Part shown: piece after piece, positions 27,234 through 36,436 of the stretch | Layout of the letters: each line of letters begins with the position of its first letter | Position numbering within the stretch: the first letter of the stretch is position 1 | NCBI GenBank assembly: GCA_024227565.1 | Contig: JAAEUE010000336.1 | Coordinates: 1 to 64,000 of the forward strand | Length of the DNA stretch: 64,000 bases | Reading direction: 5' to 3' | Source: Alphaproteobacteria bacterium | Lineage (GTDB): Bacteria > Pseudomonadota > Alphaproteobacteria > Rhizobiales > CAJQND01 | Made by a program: the position numbers and the translations under genes | The notes under the pieces: model-generated | The model's input: the letters and a program-made list of their open reading frames with translations, nothing else | Databases searched by the model: none | Told to the model about the DNA's origin: nothing

Positions 27234-27704
27234 TTAGAGCGCCTGTGCCGCCTCCAAAACCACGTCAACGTGGCCTGGAACTTTTACTTTTCGCCAAATC
27301 TGGGCAATCTTCCCCTGCTTGTCGATCAGAAAAGTTGCCCGCTCTGTGCCCATATATTTGCGGCCATACATGTTCTTTTCGACCCACACGCCAAACGCCT
27401 CCACTGCGGACTTGTCTTCATCGCTTGCCAAAGTCACCGTGAGTTCGTGTTTTTCGGTGAACTTTGCGTGGGATTTGGGCGAATCAATCGAGATGCCGAC
27501 GATTTTCGTGTCGCAGGCCTGGAAGGCCGCGCGGCTTTGGCTGAAGGCGATGGATTCTTTGGTGCAGCCAGGCGTATCGTCCTTGGGATAGAAGAAAATC
27601 ACCAAATTTTTACCGCGATAACCGGCAACCTCCACAACTGCCCCTTCACCGGTTGGCAGTGAGAAATTTGGAACCATATCGCCAGTTTGCAGATTTCCTG
27701 TCAT
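27234..27704 (-). CDS. bcp: Thioredoxin-dependent peroxiredoxin, Bcp/PrxQ type
   Basis: A 156-residue peroxiredoxin that reduces peroxides in the cytoplasm. The peroxidatic cysteine is in YPKDDTPGCTKES (Cys near 47). The resolving cysteine found five residues later in E. coli Bcp is absent (CTKES reads Ser-Ile); the only other cysteine is in FQACDTKI, about 17 residues further on. It is therefore either 1-Cys or uses an atypical partner. Start ATG 27704 leads to MTGNLQTGDMVPNFSLP, normal for the family. Confidence 0.93.
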   Translation of the reverse strand: MTGNLQTGDMVPNFSLPTGEGAVVEVAGYRGKNLVIFFYPKDDTPGCTKESIAFSQSRAAFQACDTKIVGISIDSPKSHAKFTEKHELTVTLASDEDKSAVEAFGVWVEKNMYGRKYMGTERATFLIDKQGKIAQIWRKVKVPGHVDVVLEAAQAL

Positions 27705-27934
27705 TTAAGCCATCCTTTGGTCTTTTTTAGATGTTCTCAGAGAGTCTGGCATTTGCATCTTTTACGAACAAGATGCCTTGGGATTATGCCACCTACGAGG
27801 GTATAGTGGGACTAGAGGCGACCGTGCCCTGACCAATAATAGGTTGTTGCGCAAACTTTTAAACTTTCGCGCGCAAACTCACGGTACGGAGCCTGGCGTA
27901 GTGTTGGCCTTGTGAAACGCAAGGCGAGTTATGG

Positions 27935-30900
27935 GTGGTTGTATTGCGGCAGCGTGTTGCAAAAGTAACGCTGGTGAGCGTTATCGCCTGCTTGGTGATA
28001 GCGGGGGTTGTCGCTGTAGCTGCGTTCTGGCGGTTGTCTCAAGGTCCTGTTTCTCTTTCCTTTTTACGTGACAAGGTTCGCTCCAACATAAGTGCCGGCT
28101 TGGGTGGCCTGCCGGTTCAGGTGGCCGATGTCATTCTTGAACGCGATCCGGGTACCGGACGCACAAGCGTGCGGTTGCGCGATTTGAAGCTTTTTGATGC
28201 CTCAGGCCGTCTGATCGCCAAAGCGCCACGCGCGGCGATTGAAGTTAAGAGCAGTGAATTGATGACCGGCAACATTGTGCCGGTTGGATTGGAGCTCATC
28301 GGTCCTAACATCAAAATTCGCCGCCTGATCAGCGGGGGCGTTAAACTCGGCTTTGGTGACGTTGCCCAGGTGTTGCCGTCGGAGGCGGGTGCTGAGACCA
28401 TTAAAGGCGATTCGCTTCAAATCCCGGATACTGCCTTTGATGAAGACGCTGAGGAAGCGGCATCGAGCGATGGGGTCAGCAGCGAAGGCCTGATCGATTA
28501 TCTGAAGTCGGAGTTTCTCTCGAACTCCGGCGGCGGCGCAGCGGCAACGATCCAATCTATCTCCGTTTCTCAGGCTGTTGTGTCGCTGTATGATGAAGCA
28601 AACGATGTCATCTGGAATGCCCCAGAGGTCAACCTCGCGTTTAAGAAGGTGGCTTACGGCGCTTCGCTCTTTGTTGACGCCTTGATCGGCGGGCGGAGTG
28701 ACCCATGGCGCACGGACATGGTCGCCAACTTCAAGCGGGATTCAGGCGATTACTCTTTAACAGCCCGTTTCCATGATCTGATTCCTGCCAATCTATCGCG
28801 AAAGATATTCATCCTTTCTGATCTCGCTAAGGTTCGGCTGCCTCTCTCGGGGCGCTTGGATTTGGAGGTTTCGGGTGAGGGAGCATTAAAGTCGGCCAAC
28901 GCAGAACTTTCGGCTGCTGCTGGGCGCGTCAACTTTCCTGATTTTCTCTCTCAGCCGTTGCAGGTTCAAGAGGGCTTGTTGCGGCTCAAGTGGGACCCTG
29001 AAACCAAGTCGGTGGGCATCAGCGACTCGTCTCTGCTGGTCGCCGGTGCGCATGCGGCAGTCAGCGGCCGGATTGTCCCGCACTGGAACGAAGACAACCG
29101 CGTCGACACCGTCCGTTTTGAGCTGAAATCGCGCAGTTCACCACGCCAAGGTCAAAGCCAGGATATGGGGCCAGGCTTTATCGATCGTATTGATGCAACC
29201 GGAACTGCCTCCGTGGCGCAGGGTCGGGTTGATCTCGAAGATCTTTTGGTGATGTCGGGCAATTCAGGTGTTCGCATGCGTGGTCAGTTTGCTGAGGGCG
29301 GCGAGACCATATCGATTGCGCTGTCGGGCCGGGTGCAAAACATGCCTGTAGAGATGTTGCGCACCTTGTGGTCCCCCATTGTTGCGCCGAACACCCGCGT
29401 TTGGGTTGGCGAAAACATCCCTAAAGGTCGGCTGACGGATGGATCGTTTGTGATCGATTTGCCGAGCGACATCTTGGGGCCGGCATTGCGCGAGGGAAAA
29501 CCGCTGCCGGAGGGTTCGGTCAAGGTGGATGTGAACTTTGCCGATGTTACCTCCAACTATTACGAGGGGCAGCCACCCTTCGAAAATCTCGGCGGCAAAA
29601 TCATCATCAACGGCAACCAAATGGCCTTGACCTCCTTGCAGGGCATAGTGCGGTCTGCAGCAAACAAGGTGATCAAAGTCGAGGATGGCCGGATGGACAT
29701 CAGCCAATTGGCTGCCCCGGTCAGTCAAGGCGATTTCAAGGTTAAGCTAACCGGAGCATTGGGAACCTTTCTCGATATTGCAGACCGCGAACCGCTGAGA
29801 TTTGTCTCTGATTCCGGATTTGACCCCAAGGGCGCCCGCTCTAATGTGTCGATGAACGTCAGGGTCCAACTGCCGCTGATCAGCGATCGGCCCAAGGGCT
29901 CTGCAAAGATCAATGCAGACGTAGTGTTGAAGGGCCTGAGAGTTGCTAACGCGGCGCGGGGATTGTCTCTGACCGATGGCGATCTGCGTCTGAAAATCAA
30001 CAATAGCGGTGTGGAAGGCCGCGGCCCGATCAAACTTGGCGGTGTGCCTGCTAAACTAGAGTGGGCGCATCGGACGGCGCCCCAAAAAGGTCAACAGATC
30101 AAGCTGGAGACGACGCTCAACGATGCTCAACGCAGCAAGTTGGGCATCGATTTGTCCAAGTTCATCACCGGGCCGATTGGCTTCAAACTGGAGGGCAAAA
30201 GCAAACACGGCGATGTTACCAAGGTCAAGGTGAGCGCCAACCTGTCGAAGGCAAAAATACGCGTTGATGCAATTCACTGGCGCCAGGCTAAGGCGGCAGG
30301 CACAAGAGCAACATTCAACGCTGATTTCTCCAACCCCAAGGTGACTAGGGTCACCAACTTAAACCTCAAGGGTAAGGGGCTGTTGGTGAAAGGCAAAATG
30401 ACGTTGGGTGCGAACGGCGGGCTTGATTCTGCCGTCTTGCCCACGGTCAACCTCGGTCCGAACAATCAAATGGGTCTTAAGGTTTCCAAGAGCAGCTCAG
30501 GTGGCACATTGTTGGAGGTTGAAGGCAAAACTTTCGATGCGCGCCCGATGATTGCAGCACTGTTTGATGAAACCACGGGCCGTCTGACCCCCAGTGGAGA
30601 GGATCAGGTGGAAGTTCGAGCAAAATTTGATTCTGTTTATGCCTACCGAAACCAACATTTGGTGAACGTGCGTTCCGTTGCATCTGCCAGAGGCCAAGCC
30701 CTCATTTCCATGCGCTTGAACGGGATATTCACGGACCGCACTACCCTTAATCTTGAGATTGCGCCCAACAATGACGGCTCGCGCAACATGACCATTAAGT
30801 CGACCAACGCAGGTGCTGCGTTTCGGGCTTCCAATCTCTACTCGAAGATTAGAGGCGGACGCCTGAACTTTACGGCGAATCTTGGCAAAGCGGGCGAAGG

Positions 30901-31417
30901 AACAATCAGGCGCGGCGATCTGGAAGTTAGAAAATTTCTGGTGGCCGATGAAAAACAGCTCAAACAGTTCCGGAGCGCGCCCAAAGGCACTCAGCAAAGC
31001 GGGCCCCTGGCGTTTGACAAACTCACATTGCCGTTTGCGGTGGATCGCGAATTTGTGCGGATCGGTGACGCCCGCGTTCAAGGCGCCGCAGTAGGTGCGT
31101 TGGCCAAAGGCTCAATTCGCAAGGCAGACGGAAAGCTCTCCATTGGGGGAACCTTGATCCCGGCGTATGGTCTGAACTCAGCTCTCTCCAACCTACCGAT
31201 TCTCGGCCTGCTGATCGCGGGCGGAAAGGATGAAGGCGTGATTGGGGTCACCTTTGGTCTGCGAGGCACCATGAAAAGCCCTGAGATCAAGATCAATCCC
31301 GTGTCGGCATTGGCTCCAGGATTCCTGCGCAAAATGTTTGAGTTCAACGGCCACGGCGCGCTGAATGAAAAACCTCCGCGCGTCCTGGGCAATGAACGAG
31401 AAAACGATAATCGCTAA
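27935..31417 (+). CDS. AsmA/YhdP-like protein with DUF3971
   Basis: A 1160-residue envelope protein. One N-terminal membrane helix (about 10-32) is followed by a very long, mostly beta region. Residues about 430-700 match the DUF3971 pattern (for example APNTRVWVGENIPKGRLTDGSF), and the C-terminal part (about 850-1130) is AsmA-C-like, ending in LPILGLLIAGGKDEGVIGVTFGLRG. YhdP, TamB and AsmA proteins are thought to bridge the periplasm and move phospholipid to the outer membrane. Start GTG 27935 follows AAGGCGAG. Confidence 0.85.
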   Translation: MVVLRQRVAKVTLVSVIACLVIAGVVAVAAFWRLSQGPVSLSFLRDKVRSNISAGLGGLPVQVADVILERDPGTGRTSVRLRDLKLFDASGRLIAKAPRAAIEVKSSELMTGNIVPVGLELIGPNIKIRRLISGGVKLGFGDVAQVLPSEAGAETIKGDSLQIPDTAFDEDAEEAASSDGVSSEGLIDYLKSEFLSNSGGGAAATIQSISVSQAVVSLYDEANDVIWNAPEVNLAFKKVAYGASLFVDALIGGRSDPWRTDMVANFKRDSGDYSLTARFHDLIPANLSRKIFILSDLAKVRLPLSGRLDLEVSGEGALKSANAELSAAAGRVNFPDFLSQPLQVQEGLLRLKWDPETKSVGISDSSLLVAGAHAAVSGRIVPHWNEDNRVDTVRFELKSRSSPRQGQSQDMGPGFIDRIDATGTASVAQGRVDLEDLLVMSGNSGVRMRGQFAEGGETISIALSGRVQNMPVEMLRTLWSPIVAPNTRVWVGENIPKGRLTDGSFVIDLPSDILGPALREGKPLPEGSVKVDVNFADVTSNYYEGQPPFENLGGKIIINGNQMALTSLQGIVRSAANKVIKVEDGRMDISQLAAPVSQGDFKVKLTGALGTFLDIADREPLRFVSDSGFDPKGARSNVSMNVRVQLPLISDRPKGSAKINADVVLKGLRVANAARGLSLTDGDLRLKINNSGVEGRGPIKLGGVPAKLEWAHRTAPQKGQQIKLETTLNDAQRSKLGIDLSKFITGPIGFKLEGKSKHGDVTKVKVSANLSKAKIRVDAIHWRQAKAAGTRATFNADFSNPKVTRVTNLNLKGKGLLVKGKMTLGANGGLDSAVLPTVNLGPNNQMGLKVSKSSSGGTLLEVEGKTFDARPMIAALFDETTGRLTPSGEDQVEVRAKFDSVYAYRNQHLVNVRSVASARGQALISMRLNGIFTDRTTLNLEIAPNNDGSRNMTIKSTNAGAAFRASNLYSKIRGGRLNFTANLGKAGEGTIRRGDLEVRKFLVADEKQLKQFRSAPKGTQQSGPLAFDKLTLPFAVDREFVRIGDARVQGAAVGALAKGSIRKADGKLSIGGTLIPAYGLNSALSNLPILGLLIAGGKDEGVIGVTFGLRGTMKSPEIKINPVSALAPGFLRKMFEFNGHGALNEKPPRVLGNERENDNR

Positions 31418-31424
31418 CTTGCGT

Positions 31425-32669
31425 TCAACTCGGCTGCAGCAGAGCATGCCGTTTCTTGCCGAACGAAAGTTTGATCACTCCTTCAGCGTTCACATCGCTT
31501 ACTGAGAGAACCCGCTTCTCATCGCTCACAGACACATCATTCACCTTGATGGCACCGCCCTTGATATGTCTGCGGGCTTCCCCGTTCGAGCTGGCCAGCC
31601 CTGAGGCCACCAGCACCGTCAACAATCCCGGTTGAGCACCAAGGTCATGGGTAAAGGTGGGTAAGCCGTCGGCTGCAGCCCCTTCCTCGAATGTCTTCCT
31701 GGCTGTTTCCGCCGCCTCATCAGCTTCCACGCGGCTATGCACCAAGGCGCAGACTTCGGTGGCCAGCACCTTCTTGGCCTCGTTCAACTCAACACCTTCA
31801 AGGCTTTCCAGGCGGGCAATCTCATCAAGCGGCAGTGTTGTGAACAGCCGCAGAAAACGCCCCACGTCCGCATCCTCGGTGTTGCGGAAATATTGCCAGA
31901 ACTCATAGGGGCTCAGCATGTCGCCGTTGAGCCAGACGGCACCGGAAGCCGATTTGCCCATCTTGGCGCCAGACGCGGTGGTGAGCAGCGGTGAGGTGAG
32001 GGCGTAGGCCTGGTTGCCGGCGACCCGCCGCGTCAGTTCCATGCCGTTGATGATGTTGCCCCACTGGTCCGAACCGCCCATTTGCAGAGTGCAGCCATGG
32101 CGCCGGTTGAGTTCCAGGAAATCATAGGCCTGGAGGATCATGTAATTGAATTCCAGGAATGTGAGGGGCTGCTCGCGGTCCAGGCGCAGCTTCACAGAAT
32201 CAAACGACAGCATGCGGTTGATGGTGAAGTGCGGGCCGTAATCGCGCAGGAACGAGATGTAGTTCAGCTCCTTCAGCCAATCGTCATTGTTGACCATGAT
32301 GGCGTCAGTTGGCCCGTCGCCAAAGGTGAGCAGCTTGGCGAACACCTTCTTGATGCCGGCCATGTTTGCTTCAATTTGCTCGTCGTTAAGCAGTTGGCGG
32401 CTCTCATCCTTGCCCGATGGATCGCCGACCTTCGTCGTTCCACCGCCCATTAGGGTTATCGGCTTGTGGCCTGTTTGCTGAAGCCAGTACAGGATCATGA
32501 TCGGCAACAGGGAGCCTGCGTGCAGGCTGGTGGCCGTGCAGTCAAAGCCAATATAGGCGGTGATCACACCGTTCTGGGCCGCCTCGTCCAAGGCTTCTGG
32601 GTCGGAACACTGGTGGATAAAGCCGCGCTCTTCTAGAATGCGCAGGAAGTCGGATTTGTACTGGGTCAT
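31425..32669 (-). CDS. tyrS: Tyrosyl-tRNA synthetase
   Basis: A 414-residue class I synthetase. The HIGH-type motif is LHAGSLLP (about 49-56), the tyrosine pocket has YIGFDCTA and MLQAYDFLEL, and the KMSKS-type motif is KMGKS (near 236). A C-terminal S4 RNA-binding domain (about 345-405, ASSNGEARRHIKGGAIKVND) binds the tRNA. I start at ATG 32669 (MTQYKSDFLRIL), the usual N terminus; the open frame back to 32789 overlaps the start of anmK and is not conserved-looking. Confidence 0.96.
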   Translation of the reverse strand: MTQYKSDFLRILEERGFIHQCSDPEALDEAAQNGVITAYIGFDCTATSLHAGSLLPIMILYWLQQTGHKPITLMGGGTTKVGDPSGKDESRQLLNDEQIEANMAGIKKVFAKLLTFGDGPTDAIMVNNDDWLKELNYISFLRDYGPHFTINRMLSFDSVKLRLDREQPLTFLEFNYMILQAYDFLELNRRHGCTLQMGGSDQWGNIINGMELTRRVAGNQAYALTSPLLTTASGAKMGKSASGAVWLNGDMLSPYEFWQYFRNTEDADVGRFLRLFTTLPLDEIARLESLEGVELNEAKKVLATEVCALVHSRVEADEAAETARKTFEEGAAADGLPTFTHDLGAQPGLLTVLVASGLASSNGEARRHIKGGAIKVNDVSVSDEKRVLSVSDVNAEGVIKLSFGKKRHALLQPS

Positions 32670-32742
32670 GAAGCTTGTGTGAATCTGCTGAGGTCTGCCA
32701 AAGTTGGACCGGCTCATAACACGGGAGTGGAGGGTGACGGAA

Positions 32743-33852
32743 GTGCTCAGAGCAATCGGATTGATGAGCGGTACATCCATGGACGGCATTGACGTCGCGC
32801 TGATCGAGACCGACGGCGAAGATGTGGTGCGCCGGCGCGCCGACTGTTCGATCGATTATGCCCCAGGCCAGCGCAAATTGATTGCAGACGCACTTGTTGA
32901 AGCCTCGTCCTTGACTGACCGCGTCGCCCGGCCTCCAGCGCTCGCAAACGCTGAAACCGAAATCACCAACGCCCATATAGAAGCGGTGAAGGGCTTTATG
33001 GAAGGCCAGGGCTTGGGGGCAGGCGACGTTGATGTAGTCGGATTTCATGGTCAAACAGTGATCCACAAACCCGACGAACGCTTCACGGTTCAAATCGGCG
33101 ACGGCGAAAAACTGGCGCAAGCGCTGGGCATACAGACCGTGTTCGATCTGCGCGCAGCTGACGTTCATGCAGGCGGGCAGGGCGCGCCGTTTGCGCCGGT
33201 GTACCATCGTGCCCTGGCACAGTCGCTTGAGGCCTCACCGGCAGTATTTGTGAACATTGGCGGCGTCTCCAATGTCACCTACATCGGCACCGACGGGGAG
33301 CTGATCGCCTTTGACACCGGACCGGGAAACGCATTGCTGGATGATTGGGTACTCCAGCACACCGGCACGGCGGTGGACCTGGATGGTGCCTACGCGGCAA
33401 GTGGAGCCGGTCAGTTCGATGGCACCTTGTTGAAGCAGATGTTGGCCAATCCGTACTTCGACCTAGCCCCACCCAAATCTCTCGACCGGAATGACTTCTC
33501 CGCACAGGCGGCCGAAGGGCTGCCGCTGGAGGCAGGAGCGGCCTTGCTCACGGCATTCACGGCGGCAAGCCTTCAACGCAGTGCTGAATGGTTTCCAGAG
33601 GCACCGAAGGAATGGGTGATTTGTGGAGGGGGACGAAAAAACCCTGAACTGATGCGCCAACTCAACCAACGCTTGGGCGCATCAGGCGCCAGGATCTCCG
33701 TGCCCGAGGACTATGGCTTCAACGGCGACAGCGTAGAAGCTGAAGCCTTCGCCTATCTGGCGGTGCGGTCGCTCCGGGGCCTGCCCTTGAGCTTCCCAGG
33801 CACCACAGGATGCCCAGAGCCGCTCACAGGCGGGGTTCTCTGCCGTGTTTGA
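32743..33852 (+). CDS. anmK: Anhydro-N-acetylmuramic acid kinase
   Basis: A 369-residue kinase that phosphorylates 1,6-anhydro-MurNAc from turned-over peptidoglycan to MurNAc-6-phosphate. The N-terminal ATP-binding motif is IGLMSGTSMDGIDVALI. QTVFDLRAADVHAGGQGAPFAP, FVNIGGVSNVTYI and WVICGGGRKNPELM are characteristic blocks. GTG 32743 has TGGAGG at good spacing; GTG 32734 is an alternative adding three residues. It is divergent from tyrS across 73 bases, a pairing seen in many alphaproteobacteria. Confidence 0.95.
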   Translation: MLRAIGLMSGTSMDGIDVALIETDGEDVVRRRADCSIDYAPGQRKLIADALVEASSLTDRVARPPALANAETEITNAHIEAVKGFMEGQGLGAGDVDVVGFHGQTVIHKPDERFTVQIGDGEKLAQALGIQTVFDLRAADVHAGGQGAPFAPVYHRALAQSLEASPAVFVNIGGVSNVTYIGTDGELIAFDTGPGNALLDDWVLQHTGTAVDLDGAYAASGAGQFDGTLLKQMLANPYFDLAPPKSLDRNDFSAQAAEGLPLEAGAALLTAFTAASLQRSAEWFPEAPKEWVICGGGRKNPELMRQLNQRLGASGARISVPEDYGFNGDSVEAEAFAYLAVRSLRGLPLSFPGTTGCPEPLTGGVLCRV

Positions 33853-33863
33853 GGGGAAGAGCC

Positions 33864-34517
33864 CTAGACTTTGCCGTCAGACTTCAACCTGGCGTCCAGA
33901 TAATCGATGGTGACACCCATCAACTCTTCCAGCTTGCCTTCAAAGAAGTGGTTGGCGCCATCGATCACTTCGTTGTCGATGATGATGCCCTTCTGCGTTT
34001 TGAGCCGTTCCACCAGCTTGTTCACATCTTCAAGCGGTGTTACCGAATCATTGTTGCCGTGGACGAACAGGCCAGACGCGGGGCAGGGCGCCAGAAACGA
34101 GAAGTCGTAATGGTTGGCCATCGGGCAGATTGATAGAAAACCGTCAATCTCCGGGCGTCGCATCAAGAGCTGCATGGAAATCCAAGCACCAAAGGAAACA
34201 CCGGCAATCCAGCAGGTGCGGGCATCCTTGTTGAAGGTCTGCAGCCAATCGAGCGCTGCGGCCGCGTCGGAAAGCTCCCCGGCGCCGTTGTCATACATGC
34301 CCTGGCTGCGGCCAACCCCGCGGAAATTGAACCGCAGCACCGAAAAGTCCCGCTGGGCGAATGCATAGTACAGCGCGTGAACAATGGGATTGTTCATGGT
34401 GCCGCCAAACTGCGGGTGTGGGTGTAACAAAATTGCAATCGGCGAATTCGGCGTCTTATTCTCATGGTAACGCGCTTCAATACGCCCGGCGGGGCCGTTA
34501 AAGATGACCTCTGGCAT
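33864..34517 (-). CDS. Alpha/beta hydrolase of the COG2945 type
   Basis: A 217-residue hydrolase. It has the HPHPQFGGTMNN segment (about 32-43) characteristic of this small family, FRGVGRSQG, a nucleophile elbow GVSFGAW (Ser near 109) and a late FFEGKLEEL, where the expected His is in GANHFFEGK. FVHGNNDSVTP holds the acid residue. The natural substrate is unknown. ATG 34517 is preceded by AGGA. It is divergent from iscR, with a 303-base gap between the two starts. Confidence 0.9.
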   Translation of the reverse strand: MPEVIFNGPAGRIEARYHENKTPNSPIAILLHPHPQFGGTMNNPIVHALYYAFAQRDFSVLRFNFRGVGRSQGMYDNGAGELSDAAAALDWLQTFNKDARTCWIAGVSFGAWISMQLLMRRPEIDGFLSICPMANHYDFSFLAPCPASGLFVHGNNDSVTPLEDVNKLVERLKTQKGIIIDNEVIDGANHFFEGKLEELMGVTIDYLDARLKSDGKV

Positions 34518-34634
34518 GGTGTTCCTATCGGTGAGACTAGAAGGGAAAACAGTTCTGCGCTGATCTGAATGTGCTGGTCTTTGGCCCGATGCAAAAAAAG
34601 CGCCAGATTGGGGCAAAACAGCTGCTCAGAATAC

Positions 34635-34663
34635 TTGACTCCCTTAGTCGGGAAATATATACC
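34635..34663 (+). promoter_or_regulatory. Promoter of the iscR-suf locus with overlapping dyad
   Basis: TTGACT (34635-34640) and TATACC (34658-34663) are separated by exactly 17 bases, a good -35/-10 pair. Between them lies TCCC-ttagtc-GGGA (34640-34653), an inverted repeat that would be covered by a bound repressor; GACT/AGTC forms a second overlapping dyad. IscR represses its own promoter in other bacteria, so autoregulation is a natural inference. The iscR start is 157 bases downstream. The rest of the 34518-34820 gap shows no ORF. Confidence 0.6.
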
Positions 34664-34820
34664 CAGATTAGAATTGTTCGAATGTGTCAGAGAGAGACTG
34701 CGAATAAGGCAACGCGACTGACAATTGAGGCGTTCTGATAGCACAAAAGTGCAGGCAATAGGCAAGTCCCTGTTTGCCGCAGCTTGTGGTCATCCAGATT
34801 GCACAGTGGAACCGAGACGC

Positions 34821-35288
34821 ATGAAGCTTTCAACCAAGGGCAGGTATGCCGTAATGGCCATGGCCGATATTGCCCAGCAGGGCGGTGAACAGCCGGTTTC
34901 CCTGGGCGATATTTCCGGCCGCCAGGCCATAAGTCAGGCGTTTCTGGAGCAATTGTTCGCCAAGCTCCGCAAGAACGGACTGGTCGACAGCGTGCGCGGT
35001 CCAGGCGGCGGGTATTCGCTGGCCAAGGGCGCAGACGACATTCAGATCGTTGATATCATCTCCGCTGTTGATGAGCCCCTGCAGATTACCCGGTGTCAGG
35101 GTGATGCGATTGAGGGCTGTGTGGATGGCGAAAAGTGCGTGACCCATGAGCTTTGGGCCGCATTGGGCCGCCAGGTCTATGGCTTCCTCGCTGCAGTCAC
35201 GCTTGGAGACGTTGTGGGCGGCCGCAACTTGGCGCTGGCAGCAAGCGTTCGCAGGGCCAAGGCGCCCACTGTGAGGAGCCAAGCGTGA
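34821..35288 (+). CDS. iscR: Rrf2 family Fe-S regulator IscR
   Basis: A 155-residue winged-helix regulator beginning MKLSTKGRYAVMAMADIAQQ. The three cluster-ligand cysteines are in ITRCQGDAIEGCVDGEKC (about 94-109), with HELW following as in IscR. With a [2Fe-2S] cluster it represses Fe-S assembly genes. An upstream open frame to 34725 is not family-like. Its stop overlaps the next gene by GTGA, so regulator and desulfurase are coupled. Confidence 0.95.
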   Translation: MKLSTKGRYAVMAMADIAQQGGEQPVSLGDISGRQAISQAFLEQLFAKLRKNGLVDSVRGPGGGYSLAKGADDIQIVDIISAVDEPLQITRCQGDAIEGCVDGEKCVTHELWAALGRQVYGFLAAVTLGDVVGGRNLALAASVRRAKAPTVRSQA

Positions 35289-36418
35289 GCCCTGTGCGCA
35301 CATATCTCGATCACAACGCAACCAGCGTTCTCCGGCCTGAAGCCAAAGCGGCCATGGTGGAAACGCTGGAGGCGGGAGGGAACCCGTCCTCGGTGCATGC
35401 CGAAGGCCGCGGTGCGCGCCGCCGTGTGGACTTGGCACGTGAACAGGTTGCCATGCTGGTGGGCGCGCGGCCTGAAATGGTGATCTTCACCTCTGGGGGC
35501 ACTGAAGCCAATAACCAAGCACTGCGCGGCACCGGGGCGGAAAGATTGATAATCTCTGCCACAGAGCATCCTGCAGTGGTTGACGGCGCCCGCGGAACTG
35601 GCCTGCCGGTGGACCTCATTGCGGTGGATGGCAACGGCATGGTTGATCTTGAGGCTCTAGAGGCCTTGCTTCAGGCCGATGACGGTCAGGCCCTGATCTC
35701 GGTGATGACAGCGAACAATGAAACCGGCGTGCTTCAACCGGTACAAGAGATTGTGCAGCTTGCTGGAAACTATAACGCGCTCGTCCACACCGACGCGGTT
35801 CAGGCGGCTGGAAAGATTACGGTGTCATTCCCACTGCTGGGTGTTGATATGTTGACGCTTTCTGCTCACAAGCTGGGCGGAACGCAAGGCGTAGGCGCAC
35901 TGGTTGTCCGCGATGGATTAGAGCTCAGCGCCATGGTGTTGGGCGGCGGCCAAGAGCTTCGCCGACGCGGCGGCACGGAAAATGTGCCCGGCATTGTGGG
36001 CTTTGGCGCAGCGGCAGCGGCGGCGCACTCAGAGCTTTCCAAAGCTCAATCCAAAATCAGCAAGTTGCGGGACGATCTTCAAGCAAAATTGCTTGAAAAC
36101 TCCCCCCACATTCATATCTTTTCGGGGGGAGCTGAAAGGCTCCCCAACACAGTGTGCTTTGCTCACCCGGACATGCCCGCAGACACCCTGCTGATCGGTT
36201 TCGACCTGGAAGGTGTGGCAGTGTCATCGGGCTCTGCCTGTTCGTCGGGCAAAGTCGCAAAATCCCCTGTGCTAACGGCCATGGGCGCCGACAGTGCTTT
36301 GGCATCTGGCGCGATCAGGGTGAGCCTTGGGTGGAATTCGAACGTAGAGGATGTTGAGCAGTTTGCTCGCGCCTGGAACAAGATTGCCGCGCGCCACAAG
36401 GCCCGGAAAGCTGCCTGA
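35285..36418 (+). CDS. Cysteine desulfurase, IscS/NifS type (class I)
   Basis: A 377-residue PLP enzyme that transfers sulfur from cysteine to the Fe-S scaffold. It starts at GTG 35285 inside the iscR stop (GTGA), with GAGGAG upstream. LDHNATSVLRPEA and FTSGGTEANNQAL are typical; the PLP lysine is in LSAHKLGGTQG (near 198) and the persulfide cysteine in SSGSACSSGK (near 318). It differs from the SufS enzyme further down the locus, so two desulfurases of different class share one cluster. sufB follows after 18 bases. Confidence 0.94.
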   Translation: MSPVRTYLDHNATSVLRPEAKAAMVETLEAGGNPSSVHAEGRGARRRVDLAREQVAMLVGARPEMVIFTSGGTEANNQALRGTGAERLIISATEHPAVVDGARGTGLPVDLIAVDGNGMVDLEALEALLQADDGQALISVMTANNETGVLQPVQEIVQLAGNYNALVHTDAVQAAGKITVSFPLLGVDMLTLSAHKLGGTQGVGALVVRDGLELSAMVLGGGQELRRRGGTENVPGIVGFGAAAAAAHSELSKAQSKISKLRDDLQAKLLENSPHIHIFSGGAERLPNTVCFAHPDMPADTLLIGFDLEGVAVSSGSACSSGKVAKSPVLTAMGADSALASGAIRVSLGWNSNVEDVEQFARAWNKIAARHKARKAA

Positions 36419-36436
36419 TAATAAGAGAGACAGACA

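Noticed and set aside
32670..32789. N-terminal extension of tyrS
   Set aside because: Overlaps the anmK start region in antisense and has no synthetase-like sequence.
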